Below are positions 10,681 to 21,704 of a stretch of 64,000 bases of DNA, one piece after another; positions within the stretch are counted from its first letter, which is position 1; every line of letters starts with the position of its first letter. Below the pieces are notes generated by a model. The model worked only from the letters and a program-made list of their open reading frames with translations. It had not been told where the DNA came from and did no database searches. The position numbers and the translations under genes are program-made. Location: assembly GCA_002286855.1 (NCBI GenBank), contig NRSV01000004.1, positions 773,213 through 837,212 of the forward strand, written 5' to 3'. The stretch comes from Bipolaris cookei (Eukaryota > Ascomycota > Dothideomycetes > Pleosporales > Pleosporaceae).

Positions 10681-12785
10681 CCGTGCCCGTGCACCGGACG
10701 CCCGGATTCACCGGGCGCCCACCCACCATCAAAACAAGTAGTAACACCACAACTTTAACGCGCCATAACTCCATCAATATGGATTCAATTAAAGCTGCAA
10801 ATGAAGAAATCGAATTGCGTAAGCCAGGAGAACATTCTTCATATAATAAACTTGCTGCAAAATACAATATTAATCGCTCAACGCTGAGCCGAAGACGCAG
10901 AGGTATACAGGCTGCAGTGGGCACCCAGCTAGCAAATGGGCGCAAACTCAGCTCACAACAGTAGCTGGAGCTTGTGCGATATATCGCTGAGCTTACTAAG
11001 AAAGGCCTTCTACCTACGAGAGAAATGATCAGGAATTTCGGAGCTTCAATAGGTCATCAGCAGCTTAGCGAAAGCTGGGTTTCTCGCTTCATCAAACGAC
11101 ATAAACGCGATCTTATCTCGAAGTGGAGCACCGCCATGGACCGTTCGCGCCATCTTGCTGATTCTGAAACAAATTGGAAGCCCTACTTCGAACTGCTGCA
11201 TCAGAAGATCGCCGAGTATCAGCTTGACGCTCCAGATATATTTAATATGGATGGGAAGGGCTTCATGATTGCTATCGTTGGGAGGAGTAAGGAGGTCTTC
11301 AGCAAGCGTCAATGGGATAAGAAAGAGGTTCGAGCATCATCTCAAGATGGCTCATGCGAGTTTATCACAGTCCTAGCTTGCTGTTGCGCTGATGGGAGCT
11401 CATTGCCGCCAGCGCTCATCTACGCGTCGGCTGCCGGGGCTATCAGATCCCGCTGGGTAGATGATATAGAGCTGGGAAACACGGCGTCTTCGTTACATCA
11501 ACTCCATCAGGCTGGTCAAACGGTGACGTAGGGCTAGCTTGGTTTTGAACAGGTGTTTGATCGCTGTACAAAGCAGCGATCAGGTCGACGGCGGCTGCTC
11601 ATTCTTGATGGCCACGGATCTCATGTGACGATGGAGTTCATCAGCTATTGCGATCGCCACAGAATCCTTCTAATGGTCGTTCCCCCTCATTCGACTCACA
11701 CGCTTCAACCGCTCGATGTGGTACTGTTCAAACCACTCTCCATCAGCTATCCCAACGAGCTCACCAACTATCTCCACCAAGCTCAAGGCCTCACTACAAT
11801 TAAGAAAAGATACTTCTTCCCGCTGTTTTGGAGAGCATGGTAAGCCTCGTTCACGCGATCAACTATATTAGTAGCGTTTGAAGCTATTGGTATATGGCCA
11901 ATGGATTCAAACGATATTCTCCGAAGGTTTGCAAACGCCTCAGAAGATGAGCGTAGCTCATTATCAGCGCTCTCTGATAGCGATTGGAGAAAGCTCGATC
12001 GGTTGATCCAAGTTGCTGTTGATGATAGCCATCAAAATGAGGCAAGAAGGCTGCGCTCAAGCGTTCACCAGCTATCCGTTCAAAACGAGCTGCTGAAGCA
12101 TGAGGTAGAGGGATTGAAGCAAGCTCTTCAACATAAGCAGAAGCATAATGTCAATAGTAGAACGCTTGATCTTCAACAGCGCAAGGAGTACCATGGTGGA
12201 GCTATTCTATAATTCCCTCATAAGATACATAAAACTCGAACTCAAGAAGCAGTTCGTAAGCGCCATGAGATAGAGAAGAAACTCCAGAAAGCACGGGCCA
12301 GAAAATACCGCGAGGAGGCTCAATTACAGCGTCAAGTTGAACGCGAGGAGAAGTACGCTGAACGATTGAGACTTAATGATATGCGTAAGCTTGAGCGAGC
12401 TGAGCGAGCAGTTGAACGCCAGCGTCAAAAAGAAGCTCGTAACGCTGAAAAAGCTCAACATAAAGCTCAGAAATGCAAGACTACAGCATCACAAGCTTCT
12501 ACCTCGAAGAACAAGCATCAGAAACGATCGCTGGTAGATGGAGCTCGCAATGGAATTGCACCTTCTCCATCGCGAGCTCCACCAAAGATCACAACGCGGG
12601 GCCGTAGCACCAACCTCCCGCAGAAATTTAGATAGTATAAACTAGTCTTAAGTATCTAATTACTGCTGAACTTAATTTTTATATATATTAAGCTATTGTG
12701 TGGCGTTGTACAGCTTCAAGTTTGATATCGTGATGAAGGTGTTAGGCAGGGCGTTACGCGAATCCGAGCGTCACGGGCACGGACA
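10681..12785 (+). mobile_element. pogo/Fot1-like DNA transposon (type 2), degenerate
   Basis: Bounded by imperfect terminal inverted repeats: CCGTGCCCGTG...CGCCCGGATTC at 10681-10710 and its reverse complement at about 12760-12785 (a few bases differ). TA precedes the left end. Inside is a single decayed transposase reading on the plus strand. The subfamily differs from the elements at 14.8, 40.1, 46.2 and 51.6 kb, with a lysine/arginine-rich coiled-coil tail in place of a zinc knuckle. Confidence 0.75.
10779..12635 (+). pseudogene. pogo-type transposase, nonsense and frameshift mutations
   Basis: The ATG at 10779 opens a psq helix-turn-helix (KLAAKYNINRSTLSRR), followed by a CENPB-like DNA-binding part (ESWVSRFIKRH) and a DDE_1 catalytic domain: FNMDGKGFM (first Asp region, normally DETG), LLILDGHGSH (second Asp), PLDVVLF (third acidic position). 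The tail is a long charged coiled coil (about codons 460-600). Breaks: TAG at 10962-10964, a frameshift near 11475, another near 11548, TAA after FWRAW at about 11841 and TAA at about 12210 (a Trp in the relative at 43 kb). The element cannot move by itself. Confidence 0.8.
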
Positions 12786-12845
12786 TGGTACTGATCTGGT
12801 CAGCTTACTGATCCCGCACATCAGTATATCTCACTCAGGAGACGC

Positions 12846-13169
12846 GTGGAGCGTCTCCACAAGAACAAGAACAATCTGACAGTCCCAATGGTAGGCTCTA
12901 CTGCGACTCCGGCACCACCTCAGCCGAGTTCCTATTGTAGTTCCTGTAATACATACGCTACGTACCAAAACACGCGTACGTGCTCGAAGGGTGTGGAGAA
13001 GAGTTGCACAGCAACATGTGATCGGGATACACTTGCTGCAGAGAAACTTGCCTGCTGTGTACGTATTTCAGACGTGGAAAACTTTAATCGTGCTAAAATT
13101 TACACGTATACTATTGCTTGTCAAGAAAAAGAAGGCAACTGGCTAAAATCTTACATGAAGTTGAGGTGA
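12846..13169 (+). pseudogene. decayed paralogue of the secreted cysteine-rich protein downstream
   Basis: A cysteine-rich frame whose spacing from about 12937 on matches the gene at 13540: C-x11-C-x7-C-x3-C-x12-C, followed by V-R-I-S where the neighbour has V-C-I-S. The last cysteine is thus replaced by Arg (TGT to CGT), and the stop codon is lost, so the frame runs on about 24 codons. The 5' part shows no signal peptide and no ATG in a good context; the pogo element at 10.7-12.8 kb ends about 60 bp upstream and may have replaced it. Read as a tandem duplicate that has decayed. An unseen upstream exon could rescue it, but none is visible. Confidence 0.5.
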
Positions 13170-13440
13170 GATTAATTTCTGGGTGCGTCGAGACACGGGA
13201 GTATTTGAAGGCCGTGCATACAACGCTCCAATCATTTTTTGGTTGCAATAACATTAGAAGCAAATAATGCCGAACCCAAGGCAAAAAATACCAACATGTA
13301 TCCCTGCCGAGACGTCCAACATCTGACATGCATCTCAGACCCCTGCACAACCTTTGACACAGATACATCCTTTGCGTTCGTTTCCATCATTTCCGAAAAC
13401 ATGGACATATCTGCTTAGAATAGACTGAACTTGAGTAAAG

Positions 13441-13448
13441 TATATAAA
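13441..13448 (+). promoter_or_regulatory. TATA box of the secreted cysteine-rich gene
   Basis: TATATAAA, 92 bp before the ATG at 13540, a usual distance for a fungal core promoter with a short leader. Confidence 0.55.
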
Positions 13449-13539
13449 CAGTATGTGTGCGGGAACGTTTCTTGCTTACTGTCAACAAATTCAACCAAAT
13501 ATCTCATCTACCTCTTCCCTTAATTTCCCCGTCGCAACC

Positions 13540-13758
13540 ATGAAGCTACTCTCTACAACTCTTCTGGCTGTTGCCTTCCTATCCCAGTTTGCTGCAGCAC
13601 AATCTGGTGTTATAGTTACTTGCCAGCAAGTAGGAAGCATTGTACACTCAATGTATTGTGCATATAGTCAAAAGGATGTCTCCTGCACCACAACCTGCAG
13701 TCAAGAACAAGTCGCTAACAGAGACGTAGTCTCCTGTGTATGTATTTCTGCTTCATAA
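13540..13758 (+). CDS. small secreted cysteine-rich protein, 72 aa
   Basis: A single-exon gene with a good fungal start context (CAACCATGA). Residues 1-21 form a clear signal peptide (short basic start, hydrophobic core, AAAQ end). The mature part has about 51 residues with six cysteines at 28, 40, 49, 53, 66 and 68, enough for three disulfides. It has no other recognised domain. A TATA box lies 92 bp upstream. The upstream relic at 12.9-13.2 kb shares the cysteine spacing, so this belongs to a small local family. Size, secretion signal, cysteine content and transposon-flanked location are those of fungal candidate effectors or antimicrobial peptides. The function is not shown by the sequence, and I did not match it to any characterised protein. 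Confidence 0.7.
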   Translation: MKLLSTTLLAVAFLSQFAAAQSGVIVTCQQVGSIVHSMYCAYSQKDVSCTTTCSQEQVANRDVVSCVCISAS

Positions 13759-14814
13759 GTATCTCGTTAGGCTGACTTCAGTGGCAGACTGCGTCCTGTT
13801 GATCCAATCACTCTTGCGTCAGGATCCCACAGAATCAACGAAGAGGAGTTTCAGTAAAGTCGGATAACAAGTGTGGAGACATTGGTAAATGACTTGAGCA
13901 TTCAAAGTTTATCCGCTACTCACCCTTGGAGAGCTAGCTCCAATAATACTCACTATTCAGACTTCTCTTGCGTAATGTTATGTTCACTGACTTCTCACAC
14001 TACCATCTCTGTCCTGACAGTAGCCCGCTTCACAACCAGCCCCCCCCCGAAATAGAAACTCTTAGAACCTCCACCTCAATTATCAAAACACGTCAAACTA
14101 CCGACCCTCCTCTCCCTACTTCTCACAGAAAGCCTAGTAGTAGGTAACAGCGGAAGAAAAAAAATCTCAAATAACAATCTATATTTCATCACCCTACCAC
14201 TACTACCCCACCAAAACAACCTAAAACAAAATTCCTCGAAGATGACCCTAATTCCACTACCCACCGACTTACTAACCACCTCTCTCCACCTGTCAGATTG
14301 TAGCACTAGGTACTAGGTCCTGAGAACCCGGAATCAGGATGCGCATTCGGACCTGAGATGATTTTGCTGTCCTTAACAACCATTACAATCTGACGCCACC
14401 ACACCTATCTTAGAACACCTCTCCCCAGTCCACTCCACCATAAACCCACCTTGACCCTCTTTTATAACTGAACAACCTCTCAACATTTCTCATCCCAGAA
14501 ATACCAAACAAACGGTATCAAATCCAGGGCAAGTAAAACGAGGTGCGCACAGGAGAGTCCAAGCGGCGCTTGTGGGTGATCGGCACAGGAAATACAGGAT
14601 GGTGGTGTGAGGCCGACTTCATGCAGTGAAAGTAAACGAGTGGAGGAAGAAGAGTAGAAAGCAACAATCTATTTGAGGTACGAAAATAACAGACGCCCAG
14701 CTAACTACAGGAAATCCTAAGGTAATATACTAGAGAGAAAGAGCTAACTATAGTAGAACATTGGCTAAGTTTTCCGAAAGTAAGTAGCTTGCTTGGCTAA
14801 AGCCGGCGTAGGTA
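13759..14814. other. intergenic region with A+C-rich strand-biased patch
   Basis: No gene recognised. From about 14040 to 14290 the plus strand is strongly A and C rich (few G or T), starting with eight consecutive C. The rest is unremarkable. Confidence 0.5.
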
Positions 14815-14820
14815 AATAGC

Positions 14821-17526
14821 TTGAGTAGCAATCGCAGTGCTGCTGCTATCTGTAACGTGTCAGAACGATCAATCCGCCGCCGACGCGTTGGCAAGCCTGC
14901 GCGACGCGATTGCCAACCCAACCCAAAGAAGCTTACCAAGCTAGAAGAGGAAGTGATAGTTGATCATATACTTGATCTATATCTACGTGGATTTTTGCCT
15001 ACCTACGAAGTTGTGCGCGATATGGTTGATAAGCTGCTGGCTGCGCGCGGCGCTGGCCAGGTCGGCGTCCACTAGCTACGTAACTTTTTCAGGCGTACAG
15101 ACAGTCTTACAACGCGTTTTGATCGAGCTCGCGATAGGCAGAGAGCTCTATGCGAAGATCTAGTCCTAGTCCTTATCAAGAGCTGGTTTGAGCTTGTGGA
15201 GCAGACAAAGGCTAAGTATGGTATCTGCGACGAGGACGTCTACAATTTTGACGAAGCTGGCTTTATGACGGGTAAGATCACGATACAGCTTGTTATAATA
15301 GCGTCAGGGAGAAGAGGCTGGCCAAAGGCAGTTGAGCCAGCCAACCATGAGTAGGTTACTGTGATCCAAGGCGTGGACGCGTCAGGTCGCCGGCTACCAC
15401 CCTTCATTATCTTTGCGGGCAAGGTGCTTATCGACGTCTGGTTTGAGAATCTACCTACCGACTGGGTTCTTGAAGTCAGTACTAATGGCTGGACGAATAA
15501 TCAGCTTGCTCTTGCCTGATTAGAGTACTTTGATACCCATACAAAGAGCTGTACTGTGGCTGGGTATCGACTGCTCATTATCGACGGCCACGAGAGCCAC
15601 TGCTCCGTCGATTTTCAAAATCTTTGTAAGGAGAAGAATATTGTTCTTCTCTGTATGCCTGCGCACTCATCTCACCTATTGTAGCCTCTTGATATCGCCT
15701 GCTTCTCGCCGTTGAAGCGCAAGTATGGCGACGCTATTTCGGGCTTGGCACACGACCGCACCCACTATATCATTAAGGAGACCTTCCTACCAGCCTTTAA
15801 GACTACTTTTGAGCAGTCTATTAGAAAAAAGAATATTCAAGCTGGCTTCAGAGCCACTGCTCTAGTCCCACATGACCCACAGGCTGTGCTATCAAAGCTT
15901 AATGTGGTGGTGCAAACACCAAAACAATCACCGCGACAGGTAGCCGCCTGGGAGGCGCAGACACCACGCAACGCGCGCGAAGTCGAGGCTCAAAGCACTC
16001 TCATTCGACAGAGATTAAGAAATCACCGTGGGTCTTCTGCGGATTCACTTGACAAGCAGGTTGTGCAGTTGAGTAAGGGGGCTCAGCAAATGGGACATAA
16101 GATGACACTTATGATAACGTGGTTCACAAGTGAGTCGCTAGCCCAAGCGAGTCGCTAACGCCTCATCAGCGCGTCGACTTCGCAACGTTATCACAGCTAT
16201 TCAGTATGGTATATTAAAAATCGTAATAAGCCAATTTACTCCTCAGATCTATCACTATCACTAGCACTATCAATTTCAACTGCGCAGGTACGAGCGTTGT
16301 GTCCAGTCTGCTTGCAACGCCCGCACCGCCTCTCTCCTCGCACCCTCTTCGACGCACTCTCACCATCACCACAACTGCTACACGCCTGTTCAGCTAATAC
16401 TTCTTGTACCTCGCCTATAGTAAGAGTCTCTTCTGTCCGCACGTATCGACGCTTGCGGCTCTTACGCTTGTTTGATTCGTCTAGAGCCTCTTGAAGAGTA
16501 GCCGGCGACCCGAAGCGCCCAGGCCTTGGATCACAGTAACCCACTCACGGTTGCCTGGCTGTATCCGCTTCTTTTTACCATATCCTTCTGATTCTGTGAT
16601 AAATAACTGTGATAAAATCTTGCCCATCATAAAGCCAGTTTCGTCAAAGTTGTAGATATCGTCGTCTACAATACCCCACTTCTGCTTTGTCGCCTGGACT
16701 AAGTCGAACCAGCGCTGGATAGCCGCTGGGTCCTCGCAGGTGGCTCGCTGGTGATCATAGGGACGGCTTCAGCGTGTGCGGAGCTCAGGAGTCCTCTTAA
16801 CAAAGTTGTCAATCCAGTTCTTGCCAACAGGGTTGCTCCCACGCTCATGTAATAGTTTATCAGCCATTGCTCGAACGTCAGGCTTTGTAGGCGCAAATCC
16901 TCGCGCAGACTCCTCAAGGATACGCTTAAGTATAGCCTCCTCTTCTAGCTTATCAAGGCGCTTCGACTTCGGTACGCAGTCGCGTCGGGGGCGTTTCCCA
17001 GCGCGTCGATCAGATAGAGTTCTTTGTGGGACGTTGTAGATAGTAGCAGCACGGTTTACACTCTGAACACGTTGCGATAGAACATCAAGAAGAGCAAGTT
17101 GAAGATCTGATTCAGTATAGGTAGATTGAGTATTGCGTTGTTGAGACATCACGCGTTATAGTGTTGAAGTCGACGCGCTGGTGAGGCGTTAGCGACTCGC
17201 TTGGGTTAGCGACTCACTTGTGAACCACGTTAGAGGAAATGGCTAAGCTTCGAGAGACTCTAGACGAAGTAAATAAGCGTAAGAGCTATAAGCGGCGATA
17301 TGTACGGACAGAAGAGACTCTTACTGTAGGTGAGGTACAAGAAGTATTAGCTGAACAGGCAGGTAGCCGTCGTAGTGATGGTGAGATTGCGTCAAAGAGG
17401 GTACGAGGAGAGAGGCGGTGCGGACGTTGCAAGCAGACTGGACACAAGGCTCGTACCTGTGCAGTTGAGATAGATAGTGCAAGTGATTGCGGCGATTCTG
17501 ATAATCAATTTGGTATATCGCAATAG
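14821..17526 (+). pseudogene. pogo transposase B, interrupted
   Basis: Partial psq helix-turn-helix (SAAAICNVSERSIRRRR), CENPB-type part, and a DDE_1 domain with YNFDEAGFM, LLIIDGHESH and CFSPLKRKYG. Nonsense codons follow LLAARGAGQVGVH (TAG), EPANHE (TAG), NQLALA (TGA, normally Trp) and SHLL (TAG, normally Gln). After the element C insertion the reading continues at 17233 to a C-terminal CCHC zinc knuckle (CGRCKQTGHKARTC) and an acidic tail, ending TAG 17524-17526. The stops are of C-to-T type. Confidence 0.75.
16117..17230 (-). mobile_element. non-autonomous pogo element C nested in element B, long TIRs
   Basis: Bounded by ~65 bp inverted repeats (left ACGTGGTTCACAAGTGAGTC..., right its complement) with TA at 16115-16116 and 17231-17232. 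A 15-16 bp unit (CAAGYGAGTCGCTAAC) occurs twice within each end. Inside, on the minus strand, is a transposase remnant (17149-16236): intact N-terminal DNA-binding half, TGA in place of Trp after CTG-like RTR, the YNFDETGFMM block, then a deletion near 16497 that removes most of the DDE domain and joins to the zinc knuckle (CGRCKQTGHNARTC). At 1,114 bp it is an internally deleted derivative dependent on a transposase elsewhere. Confidence 0.85.
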
Positions 17527-17669
17527 TTTGTTGACTGTGATAAAAGTGCGTGATAACGTCTCGACGTCGACGCGCTGGTGGGGCGTGGGCCGTTCGCTTG
17601 TGAACCACGTTATGTATAGAGATGCACGAAGTTGGTGGGGTGCGGCGCTCGCTTGTAAACTACGTTAGC

Positions 17670-18052
17670 GGCTATTGTGTTTACCGCGGACTAGAGCCGC
17701 AGCTTGGCAACAGAGTTTACAGATGCCCAAGGCTAACATGCAACAACTGACCAGCGAACGACTGCACACGACATGGGTTAAGTTTGATGGTTTCTTTGGG
17801 TTCATCTATCGGAAGTAAAAAAGCTTGATGCTAGAGTACGCTACAAAGGTATCTGCAGACAAAAATGGTAAGGAAAGAGTAGTACAGGAGACAGGAGAGG
17901 TATAGGCATATGTACAGACAGCACGCATTTTTTCGTGCGCAGGCGACAACATTGCAGTAGCTGCTTTGGAAATTTGTGACAATTTGCAAAACTTCCATGC
18001 ATCTTCATCGATAAATAGATGCACTGCATATATGGATTGTCCACGCAATCTT
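17670..18052. other. intergenic, 3' side of the YSC84 gene
   Basis: No gene or repeat recognised; the stretch follows the transposon end and precedes the YSC84 stop codon. Confidence 0.5.
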
Positions 18053-19522
18053 CTACACGGTCTCGACATAGTTACTTTCAAAAGTCAGCAAAAATACGAG
18101 GCTGTAGCGAGCAAAGTCAAGACATACCTTGGGAAGATGCCTTCCCTACTTCCTATGCGACCTGTCCACCAATCGGTTTCGTTGTCGGTGCGCTTCACAA
18201 TGGTGATGATTTCACCCTTCTTGAAGCCGAGATCGCCCGGTTGATCAGCATCAAAAGTGAATTTTGCTATGGCTTGGTCGGACTGCAAGCTTGCCTTCTT
18301 CTGTCCAGTGGTCTGGCCAAAGACTGGCAGAGGGGCAGAGGGCCGTCCAGGCTTGCGATCGCTGTAGGAATAATAGTCATCACCAAACGTCGAGGCGCGA
18401 TTCCGTGAGTCGATGCGATCAAAGGTCTCGGTAGGGTTTGCACGAGTGGAATATGAGCGGTTGAGACCGCCAGGTGCAGATGACGGTTGTCGGTCGTAGA
18501 CATCATCTTGCCAAGAAGAGGTTTGCTGGCGGTCCCTGTACTCGTAGTCGTCATGGTGTGAGCCCAGTGAGCCAGTGCGGTCTCGTCGTACACCTTCACC
18601 CAGGGCAGAGCCACGGCGGCCCTGCCACACCACGTTGTCGTGCGCATCATCATAAACAGGAATATCGTTGTACATGGCATCATTGGTGACATTCTGCGCC
18701 CCTCCTACACCAGAGAATACCCTAGAGTTGAGGACGCGCAAGAGTGGCTCAGCAGCTGGTGGCGGAGGGACTTGGCCGCTCAAAATTTCCCTGGCAGTCC
18801 ACCGACGTCCGTATAGTTTCTCGTTGGCATCTCTCCGCTCGATTATGCCACTACCCTCAAGACTGACTCCCGCGAACAAGCCTTTTGTCTTGCTGTAGCT
18901 GAAAATGCCAGCCACGCTCTTCAAGCTGGCTGCACCGGCTGCTTCGGCATTGCGACCGACTGGTCCCGCGGCAATGGAGACATTGCCTCCCAGTGTTAGC
19001 GAACCGGCCTGAGCAAACGTTCGCACGGCGGAGGCATCGTTAAGGATGAAGACGAAGTCAGTGAGCTCGAAGCCGATCTGTCCGCCAAAGCCGCCTCCAA
19101 TAGTGCCGATAGCCGTAGGCGCAGACCATGATCCGTTGGCAAGACGTGCGACAACAACACCGGAACCAAATCGCGCAGTGCCGAGAAAGCCAGCCTTGAA
19201 AACGGTGAGGATGGCGAGGCCCTACAGAGCATGTTCAGTCAGTACAAGGTGTTGTGCAGCCCGAGTGCCCAAGCGGATCGCATAGCGCAGGGAAGACTAG
19301 TAGAATACTTTACCTTTGCGTTTGCAAGCACGTTTGGCGGGATGATCTTGTCGGGCCCAAAAGCTTGTCGCGGGTCGACAAAGGAGGCCAGGATCTTTCC
19401 CGTCTTGCGACATTCGCCTGGAGAGAAGATTGTATCAGCGACGTCACTAGCCGAAACAGCAACAAAGCCCATGACTTACTGGCCATGGACGACGGCAGCG
19501 GGTTGTTGAGACTAAAGCCCAT
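18053..19522 (-). CDS. YSC84/SH3 actin-regulator protein (Lsb3/Lsb4-like), 420 aa
   Basis: Four exons on the minus strand: 19522-19480, 19417-19314, 19221-18128, 18074-18053, with GT-AG introns of 62, 92 and 53 bp that join in frame; the last exon is only 22 nt and completes the FPSNYVETV end of the SH3 domain. Residues 1 to about 225 form the YSC84/SYLF domain, a phosphoinositide- and actin-binding module (FGPDKIIPP, GFGGQIGFELTDFVFIL, GGNVSIAAGPVGR). A disordered Ser/Tyr-rich linker follows, then an SH3 domain from about 360 (AKFTFDADQPGDLGF, WWTGR). In yeast, relatives bind Las17 and act in actin patch assembly during endocytosis. All diagnostic parts are present, so a working gene is likely. 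Confidence 0.9.
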
Positions 19523-20542
19523 GGCGGCGGTAGTGTGCTCTCTGTGGAGCGGCAGGCAGAAAACGAGGCGCTGCTAGGGGTGGATGTAGGGTATGTGTGG
19601 AGGAGTGAAGGAGAGCGTGCAGTGCATGCGGTGCTGGAGCGGGCGGCAGGAACATGGCGGATCAGCGCGGGGGACCATGTCATAGTGTGGCTGAGTCGCC
19701 GTCGTCTGATCCGACATCCGACGCGTCCTTTGCATTGGCTTGGCCTGCATCTTCTTCGCCCAATCCATACTATCCGCCCAACCACCTGAACACTACGCAC
19801 AATCACAAAGCCACATGTTTGTATACAGCAGGATTCGCGACGCGCCTCGCCTTAGTCAAGCATCCCGTTACTACCTTGTGGCACCCTGACCTGCATCTCC
19901 ACCACGCTACCCGACGATCGACTATGGAGGATCGCCTTCCGGCAGCATCGCACGGCCATGTCCTCACCTCCACCCCCAAGCAACCCGCCGACCAGTCCCC
20001 GAAATAGTAGTACCATCTAGTCGTGCTGTATAGGCCCTCCATCCTGCTGTCTATGACCCTCTTGAAGCTCGAATAAACCAACTGTGATTCACTGATTTTA
20101 GACAACCACTAAGAGACTCCACCGTTGTCGTACGTCAGATTCGGCATTCAGCCAGTAGACACGAATGACAGCCGGTCGTTGGGAAAACGCTCCGAGTGCG
20201 ACTGTGAAGCGCCTCTCATCAAGGGTTTCCCGCCCCTATTGCATGTAAATTTTCCTAGTGGTCCCTTGCAGCCTGACCCGCACGCCACAGGTCGCTAGTC
20301 TCATCAACTCGCCATGCCATCCTGTTCACTAACCATGTCCATTGTCGCACTAACATGGCGCGGCACCAGTGTAGAAGCTTGGTGCTGGAAATTGACTCTG
20401 GGCTACTGCTAGTCTTTTTGCTCTCTGCCTAGAATATGTATATGGCTGGTCACTGTCGCCATGGCCTGGCTTCGACTCGGACATCAACTTTCTCGGACAA
20501 CATTCATTGCCTCTTCCCGACGTCACAGCGGCCATCGTCACC
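19523..20542. promoter_or_regulatory. divergent intergenic region
   Basis: About 1 kb between divergently transcribed YSC84 and receptor genes. It should hold both promoters. No further gene supported; apparent frames here are short and overlap on both strands. Confidence 0.5.
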
Positions 20543-21627
20543 ATGGAACTTCTAGAAATGCTTGTCAAGTGCTTAGGCTCCGAGAGACCTGATCCCGCCT
20601 GTCCAGCCCTCATGCCGCCAGCAGGCGAAATGCCACTCAATCCCAACGCCCCTACCATCTGGCACTGGGGACTACCAATCATCATCACTTGCTTTGCCCT
20701 TGCCGGAATCGCCATGATGATCCGTGTCTTCACCAGAGCCTATCTCACCAGACTCTTCACCTTAGATGACGCAGTCATGATTGCCGCAGCAGTCATGTAC
20801 TCTGCTTTTGTTTCTGTCACCTTGGACAGCATCAGTCTAGGCTTTGGCAAGCATCAATGGAATGTCACCGTCGGCGAGGCTATGCGTGCTCTACGCCGCG
20901 CCTACTGGGTCCAGATCGTCTACTGCATCGCCATGTATCTCACAAAGCTCGGCGTGCTTCTTCAGATCAAGTCCACCTTCGACAGCAAGTCGCGAGACTT
21001 CATGTTTTGGTCATCTTGGGCTTGCATCGCCTCCTTCACCTGTGTCTATACCGCAAGCCTATTCACCTGGATCTTCCCCTGCAATCCCATAAAGAAGAAG
21101 TGGGACCCATTTATCCCAGGAACGTGCCTCCCTACTCATGCTGGGCCGAGCTTCCTGAGCGGCATCATCAACATAGTGACCGACGTTGCTCTTTTGGTCC
21201 TTCCCATCTACGCCGTCTCACGCCTGCAAATGAGCTTCAGGAAGAAGATTGCCGTCTCTGGCATCTTTGGAGCTGCGCTTCTGTAAGTTATTTTTGCTGG
21301 AGATGTAGAAGTAAAACTAATTATCGCATTAGCGCATGCATAAGCAGTGCAGTACGACTCCACTACACCATCCTGCACCTGGACAGCAAAGACAACACAT
21401 ACTGGCTTGCCATCGTCGCAGTGTGCGCCATCATTGAGATTTCTGCACTTCTCCTCTGCGGCGCCTTCCCCACCTTCCCGCATTTCGCAAAGTGGCTTGG
21501 CTATGGCTTCAAGTGGCAGTCGACAGGATATACCGTCACGAACTCTGGAAAAGATTCTTGTTCAAATCAATCCGACACGATCAACCTGACAGGCCGTCAA
21601 AAGAAGTCTACAGACGATCCGGTATAA
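20543..21627 (+). CDS. PTH11-like seven-transmembrane receptor (fungal rhodopsin-domain protein), 344 aa
   Basis: Two exons, 20543-21282 and 21333-21627, with a 50 bp intron (GTAAGT...TTAG) that joins in frame. The ATG at 20543 has a CACCATGG context. Seven hydrophobic segments span roughly residues 35-300: a first helix (WGLPIIITCFALAGIAMM), then LDDAVMIAAAV, the RALRRAYWVQIVYCIAMYLTKLGVLL block, and PCNPIKKKWD before the next loop. This order (TLDD, Y-x6-LTK, NP..K.W) is typical of fungal integral membrane proteins of the PTH11/rhodopsin-domain family, which sense surface or host cues. No CFEM domain is present. The cytosolic tail is Ser/Thr-rich. The ligand is unknown. Confidence 0.85.
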
Positions 21628-21704
21628 TTCTTGTATTCGGCAGTGCCGGAATAAAAAGTACACTTTAATGTCCTTATCAACTGCCCGATAACACGACGCT
21701 CGTT

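Larger units (their letters stand above)
14815..17610 (+). mobile_element. pogo/Fot1-like transposon B, 5'-truncated, split by element C
   Basis: The right end reads CGCTTGTGAACCACGT at 17595-17610 followed by TA, the same terminus as elements A and C. No matching left terminus exists; the homology begins at about 14815 inside the helix-turn-helix. The coding part 14821-17526 is cut at a TA by element C (16117-17230); removing C and one TA restores the host frame exactly. Total host sequence is about 1.68 kb. A further weak copy of the terminus (CGCTCGCTTGTAAACTACGTTA) lies at 17648-17669. Confidence 0.75.

Noticed and set aside
13540..13758. Identity of the cysteine-rich protein with a known host-selective toxin
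   Set aside because: Only size, secretion signal and cysteine number are comparable; no diagnostic match, so no such name is given.
20857..21627. Long frame in another phase over the PTH11-like receptor
   Set aside because: Shadow of the receptor exon; composition and lack of hydrophobic pattern show it is not coding.
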